From a candidate division TM6 bacterium GW2011_GWF2_38_10 (GTDB taxonomy: Bacteria > Babelota > Babeliae > Babelales > RVW-14), in assembly GCA_000992305.1 (NCBI GenBank), contig LBTY01000002.1, forward strand, positions 101,490-137,685: 36,196 nucleotides of DNA. The letters run 5' to 3'. Positions within the stretch are counted from its first letter, which is position 1. Each line of letters starts with the position of its first letter. The notes under the pieces were generated by a model. It searched no databases. It had not been told where the DNA came from and saw only the letters and a list, made by a program, of their open reading frames with translations. This document shows positions 32,626 to 36,196 of this stretch, in pieces. Position numbers and translations under genes: made by a program.

Positions 32626-32643
32626 GGGGGCTAAAAAACCCCC
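32626..32643 (-). terminator. GC hairpin behind the heat-shock gene
   Basis: GGGGG and CCCCC enclose an eight-base loop, about 45 bases past the stop of the gene at 32690. The T-tract on the minus strand is interrupted (TATCAACTTTTT), so strength is uncertain. Confidence 0.45.
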
Positions 32644-32689
32644 GTAATTTTGGTGTTGTATACCTTTTTATGGTTGTACGCAAGGTGTT

Positions 32690-33538
32690 TTATTTATCAA
32701 AAGCATCATGTGTGTGTGATTTTTGTTGATCGGTGTATTTGAGCACCTTTTTTTTGCTTGCATCTGTTTTTTCAAATTCAACCGTTAATATTTCTTTTTC
32801 ATGGTCAAAAGACATTGCATAGCTTTCTTCTTTGGTGTCTATGTTGCTTGGAAGGTCAAAGGTGGCTTTGATGGTTCCGTTCTTGTATTCTATTTGTTTT
32901 TGTCGACCATGTACAAATGATGATGACGTAAATTGATGGTCGGTTGATACTTTTGCCGTATTGTTGGTTGTTTGCGTAGGCTGTTTAGTTCCTGTAACCG
33001 TGAGCCTTTGGCGTGTTATGCCATTCTTTGTATCAACTGAAATAGAAACCGTTAAGTCTTCTGGTTTAAATCCAGGCACACTAATTTTTACCCCGTATTT
33101 ATTGCTATGGGCTGCATCTTTTTCGTCAATGGTGTATTCTTTGATCGTATATGCATGTTTTTCTGTAATGCCTTGAATGTCTTTTTCAAATGATGTTAAG
33201 AGCGTTGAACATGTTGCGAGTGACTGCTCGAGCTTTTCTTTGGTTGTTTTTATGGTAGCAATAATACTATCTTTTTCTGCTTTTGAACTCAAAAGAGCAT
33301 TGCGCAAGTTGGATGTTTCTTGTTGTATGGCAAGGAGTTCAGCATCGAATTTATTAAGATCCTCGTGCAAAGCTGTTGCTTCAAGCGCTGGTGCCTTATG
33401 GGTGTAAAATAATATAGGGAATGAGTCATCAATAAGGCTTCCAACGAGCGATGAATGCCCCCAGAATGCTGCTACTGGTTGTATAGAAAAAAGAACAAAG
33501 GTCGCACAAAGAGAATTGTGCAATAAGCGTTTGTTCAT
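32690..33538 (-). CDS. Exported small heat-shock protein (Hsp20/alpha-crystallin domain)
   Basis: 282 residues. Signal peptide at 1-24 (LCATFVLFSIQPVAA), a long coiled coil (about 50-120), then an alpha-crystallin domain at about 145-262: YGVKISVPGFKPEDLTVSIS, RLTVTGTK, IKATFDLPSNID and EILTVEFEK, the typical strand order. A Gly/Ser/Thr-rich loop splits the domain. Known Hsp20 chaperones are cytosolic and need no ATP; an exported one with a coiled coil in front is unusual and suggests a periplasmic or secreted holdase. AAGGAGG is five bases from the start. Its leader can form a long hairpin (see the entry at 33576). Confidence 0.78.
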   Translation of the reverse strand: MNKRLLHNSLCATFVLFSIQPVAAFWGHSSLVGSLIDDSFPILFYTHKAPALEATALHEDLNKFDAELLAIQQETSNLRNALLSSKAEKDSIIATIKTTKEKLEQSLATCSTLLTSFEKDIQGITEKHAYTIKEYTIDEKDAAHSNKYGVKISVPGFKPEDLTVSISVDTKNGITRQRLTVTGTKQPTQTTNNTAKVSTDHQFTSSSFVHGRQKQIEYKNGTIKATFDLPSNIDTKEESYAMSFDHEKEILTVEFEKTDASKKKVLKYTDQQKSHTHDAFDK

Positions 33539-33575
33539 AAATCCTCCTTATGAAATTATGAGGTTAAACATATCT

Positions 33576-33624
33576 TTTTTTTAGAAATATATGAGTCTTG
33601 TCCACTCACATATCTCTAAAAAAA
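33576..33624 (-). promoter_or_regulatory. 21-bp leader hairpin of the heat-shock gene
   Basis: 33576-33596 and 33604-33624 pair over 21 positions around a seven-base loop. The two imperfect positions are A-C on the plus strand but U-G in minus-strand RNA, so the stem is complete only in the heat-shock transcript. T residues lie in the 5' arm and A residues in the 3' arm, so it is not an intrinsic terminator. In addition CCTC (33560-33563) can pair with the GAGG of the ribosome binding site. Confidence 0.5.
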
Positions 33625-33654
33625 TATATACCTCAAAATAGGCTAGGATGTCAA
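33625..33654 (-). promoter_or_regulatory. Promoter of the heat-shock gene
   Basis: On the minus strand TTGACA (33654-33649) is perfect and overlaps the stop of the HIT gene; TATATA (33630-33625) follows after 18 bases. Transcription would begin near 33618, inside the 5' arm of the hairpin, leaving at least 14 pairs at the very 5' end. No sigma32-type or CIRCE element was seen. Confidence 0.5.
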
Positions 33655-34160
33655 ATGCAAATTTTTAAAACTTCATTTTTGAGTATTTTATAGGTTTTTT
33701 CAAGGTCAACACTGATAACGCGATTGCCTGAAAGTGCATCCAAAAAGTTTGTATCGCTTTTCCAGCGCGGTAAAATGTGAATATGAAGATGGGAGGGAAT
33801 ACCTCCTCCGCCGGCTTGACCGATGTTGATGCCAACATTAAATCCTTCAGCGTGTAATGTTTTTTCAAGTATTGGAATGGTTTGATTGGTAATTTCCATA
33901 AGTTCGGCGCGGACGTGCTTGGAGAGTTCTTGGAGGGTTCCTTTGTGTTCAAGGGGGAGGACCATAACATGTCCGGCATTGTATGGGTAATAATTAAGTG
34001 CCAGCGCAGCGTGCTCAAAACGTCGCAAAATAAAGTAGCGATCATCGTTGTTTTGTTCAAATTGATGACAAAATACACAGTTATTTTTAAGTGGTTCCGT
34101 TGGTTGTGGTATATTTTTCTGGATGTAATCTTGGCGCCATGGGGCGTATAAAAGTTTCAT
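33651..34160 (-). CDS. HIT-family nucleotide hydrolase/transferase
   Basis: 169 residues, cytosolic. The histidine triad HLHIH (124-128) stands in SHLHIHILPRW, with QAGGGGIPSH before it, as in the Ap4A phosphorylase/FHIT-like branch. Cys28 and Cys31 (CVFC) with His50 may hold zinc, as is common for this branch. Probably cleaves dinucleoside polyphosphates or AMP derivatives. AAAGGAT is four to five bases before the start. It begins 14 bases after kup in the same direction, likely one operon. Confidence 0.9.
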   Translation of the reverse strand: MKLLYAPWRQDYIQKNIPQPTEPLKNNCVFCHQFEQNNDDRYFILRRFEHAALALNYYPYNAGHVMVLPLEHKGTLQELSKHVRAELMEITNQTIPILEKTLHAEGFNVGINIGQAGGGGIPSHLHIHILPRWKSDTNFLDALSGNRVISVDLEKTYKILKNEVLKICI

Positions 34161-34174
34161 GAGGATCCTTTGGG

Positions 34175-36001
34175 TTACATGGTTACCATGGTTATAACGC
34201 CGTGGACCTTGTCTGGTGGGAGTTTATAGAATTGTACAAATGTGGGAACAAGGCGTTTTATGGCTGAGTAGAATTTCCATACAATATTTTTGGTGGTAAT
34301 TTCTTCAATGCCATAAAAGATAACCTGAGCGCTAATTGAAGCATTTTTTAAAATGCGGTCAATATCAAGAACTTCCATATATCCTCGATGGATTTCAAAA
34401 ATACGAATCCCTGGGGCAAGTGAGCCCTTAAAAAAACCTATAACGCCAAAAGGATCGTCTCGTGTAACAACTGAGATAAGGATATTGTCTTCATATAAAA
34501 TATTATTTTCAAGAATTGTTTTAACAACATACGAGTGAATCATTTTGATGTCGCGAATAAAAAAGAGTGCTGCACCCTTAAGCCGTGGGGCATCTTCTTG
34601 AAAAGGAATGTATTGTTCTACAAAATGCTCTAGGGGGACGGGAGACATTGCTTCTTGTAATCGTTTTTGCCCGCGCGTGTAAATTAAGATCATTGCAAGT
34701 GGGAAAAGGGCTATAATAAGCGACCAGTAGGCTCCATTTGGTATTTTGCATAAACATGAACAAAAGAAGGTAAAGTTAATGATGGTGAGTGCGACCGCTA
34801 TTCCCATTTTACTTTTCCAGTTGCGGCGGAAAAATATCCATGCCATAAGCGTTCCCGTAATGGTCATATCTCCTGTTACAGCAAGCCCATATGCGTCGGT
34901 CAGGTTGCTTGATGCGCCAAAGGTTAAAATCATAAAAAGAATAGCGAGTAAGAGCATGGTGTTGATACTGCCGACATACACCTGCGTGCGAAGCTTACTT
35001 GAGGTGTAATCGACTTTAAGGCGTGGGATAATGCCGGTGGTGATTCCTTGATAAACAATCGAAAAGACGCCACTGATTAATGCTTGAGATGCAATGACGG
35101 TTGCCATTAAGCTGAGCATAACAAATGGGGAATATAAAAAACTGGATTGCGAAAGGATCATTTGTTGTAAAATTTTATCAGAAATGGTCGGATTTTGTAA
35201 TAAAAAAGCCCCTTGCCCAAGGTAGTTTAAAATGAGCATAACAAACACAAAGTACCAGGCACGTAGTATTGGCTGGCGCCCAAGGTGGCCCATGTCGGCA
35301 TACAAGGCTTCTCCTCCGGTGGCGCACAAGATGACTGCCGAAAGAATAAAAAAGCTCATAAAACCGTGCTCGAAAATAAAGGTTATGGCGTACCAGGGGT
35401 TAAGCGCTTGCAATATTCCGGGGGCTTGAATCATTGAATAAAAACCTGAAATGCCAAGTGTTAAAAACCAGATAAGCATAATCGGCCCAAAGGCGGAAGC
35501 AACTTTTTCGGTGCCGCGTTTTTGAAATACAAATAGAATAATGGTTATGATACTTGCAAAGAACATAAGTGTTGTTTGTGAGAGCGTTTTAAACATGGAT
35601 ATAAATGTTAGTCCTTCCACCGCACTCAAAATACTAACAGCTGGTGTTATAACGCCATCGCCAATAAAGAGCGATATGCCAATAAAAGCAAGGAATGAAA
35701 CGATTGCAATGTGTTTTGGCGATTGTAAAAGTGGTTGAAGAATTTCTTTGAGCACAATCGTTCCTCCTTCACCTTTTTTGCCAAGGCTCATAGCAAGCCA
35801 TGCGTATTGTACAAAAACGAGCAAAATAAGCGTCCAGGTAATAAGCGATACAAATCCAAAGATTGATTCTTTTGTTGCTGGAATGTGAGAAAGAAGCGCT
35901 CCCAGCGTGTAAATAGGGCTGGTACCAATATCGCCAAAAACAACACCTAATGATTTAACCACGCCCGAAAGGCGTCCTTGTGTGTGTGTTGATGTAGCCA
36001 T
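34175..36001 (-). CDS. kup: Kup-type potassium transporter
   Basis: 608-residue potassium uptake protein of the KUP/HAK family, normal length. The N-terminal signature VVFGDIGTSPIYTLGAL (21-37) is clear, followed by the GEGGTIVLKEIL motif, GDGVITPAVSILSAVEGL, and about twelve membrane segments to residue 440. A cytosolic C-terminal domain (about 460-608) completes it. GAGGG lies before the start. It is proton-coupled in known members. The promoter region beyond 36001 holds no clear minus-strand consensus. Confidence 0.95.
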   Translation of the reverse strand: MATSTHTQGRLSGVVKSLGVVFGDIGTSPIYTLGALLSHIPATKESIFGFVSLITWTLILLVFVQYAWLAMSLGKKGEGGTIVLKEILQPLLQSPKHIAIVSFLAFIGISLFIGDGVITPAVSILSAVEGLTFISMFKTLSQTTLMFFASIITIILFVFQKRGTEKVASAFGPIMLIWFLTLGISGFYSMIQAPGILQALNPWYAITFIFEHGFMSFFILSAVILCATGGEALYADMGHLGRQPILRAWYFVFVMLILNYLGQGAFLLQNPTISDKILQQMILSQSSFLYSPFVMLSLMATVIASQALISGVFSIVYQGITTGIIPRLKVDYTSSKLRTQVYVGSINTMLLLAILFMILTFGASSNLTDAYGLAVTGDMTITGTLMAWIFFRRNWKSKMGIAVALTIINFTFFCSCLCKIPNGAYWSLIIALFPLAMILIYTRGQKRLQEAMSPVPLEHFVEQYIPFQEDAPRLKGAALFFIRDIKMIHSYVVKTILENNILYEDNILISVVTRDDPFGVIGFFKGSLAPGIRIFEIHRGYMEVLDIDRILKNASISAQVIFYGIEEITTKNIVWKFYSAIKRLVPTFVQFYKLPPDKVHGVITMVTM

Positions 36002-36162
36002 AAAAACCCTCTTTTTTTTCTATATATTATTCCGAATACGAAGACGATACTTAAAACCATAGCAAAAAGAAAACGTAAAGGCCATTCTTTTTAAATATGA
36101 GATGCTTAAGCTGAATGGAGCATAAAACCTACCTTCACTTTCAAATTGTATTATTATCACCG

Positions 36163-36191
36163 TTTGATTTATGCGAGTGCTTTGCTATAAT
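36163..36191 (+). promoter_or_regulatory. Promoter pointing out of the window
   Basis: TTTGAT (36163-36168), 17-base spacer, perfect TATAAT (36186-36191). It probably serves a gene beyond the right edge, divergent from kup. Confidence 0.5.
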
Positions 36192-36196
36192 TTGCG

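Larger units (their letters stand above)
31852..32689. other. Intergenic region with promoter, MITE-like element B and terminator
   Basis: About 840 bases. Contains the minus-strand promoter (31942-31969), element B (32011-32516) and a hairpin (32626-32643) behind the heat-shock gene. The stretch 32517-32625 shows nothing I can name. Confidence 0.6.

Noticed and set aside
33576..33624. Hairpin as terminator of the kup-HIT transcript
   Set aside because: In either direction the 3' arm ends in A residues and no U-tract follows, so it does not fit an intrinsic terminator.

Overview
The window reads as chromosomal DNA of a host-dependent, AT-rich bacterium with a Gram-negative-type envelope. My best guess is candidate phylum Dependentiae (TM6), inferred from the mix of a TolQRAB system, two tandem secreted ankyrin-repeat proteins, many small proteins with signal peptides and no matches I recognise, and many short dispersed repeats. 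There is no rRNA or other taxonomic marker strong enough to prove it. TGA, TAA and TAG all act as stops, so the standard bacterial code applies.

Layout. 1-5.8 kb: a ferritin-like protein, a membrane protein of unknown role, leucyl aminopeptidase (pepA), an overlapping sufS-sufU pair for Fe-S assembly, and a secreted unknown. 6.2-8.8 kb: a biotin-dependent carboxylase pair (biotin carboxylase plus biotin-carrier subunit) followed by a MerR-type regulator. 8.9-11.7 kb: initiator tRNA, rluD, mgtE, tRNA-Lys and tRNA-Glu. 11.7-14 kb: an accessory, decaying stretch starting exactly at the 3' end of tRNA-Glu, with a 130-bp direct repeat, a GIY-YIG gene broken by a stop codon, coding remnants, a GNAT acetyltransferase and a transposase-like scrap. 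13.9-17.7 kb: two paralogous secreted ankyrin proteins. 17.9-21.3 kb: a membrane-anchored acetyltransferase, an orphan ERF-type recombination protein, and two paralogous secreted proteins in which I can place protein-kinase-like catalytic residues. 21.7-28.7 kb: tolQ-tolR-tolA-tolB, a 39-codon membrane mini-ORF, ftsH, rpmB, rpsT and a VOC-domain protein, ended by a clear terminator. 28.8-32.5 kb: two inverted copies of a MITE-like element bracketing two paralogous secreted coiled-coil proteins. 32.7-36 kb: an extracytoplasmic small heat-shock protein with a structured leader, a HIT-family protein and a Kup potassium transporter.

The housekeeping genes (suf, tol, ftsH, ribosomal proteins, kup, mgtE, tRNAs) form compact blocks. 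Between them lie secreted, duplicated, probably host-directed genes surrounded by repeats. The strongest candidates for something undescribed are the secreted kinase-fold pair (19256-21319), the inverted-MITE cassette with its repeat-encoded protein tail (28793-32516), and the hairpin leader of the exported small heat-shock protein (33539-33654). All functional calls come from reading motifs by eye; no database search was possible.
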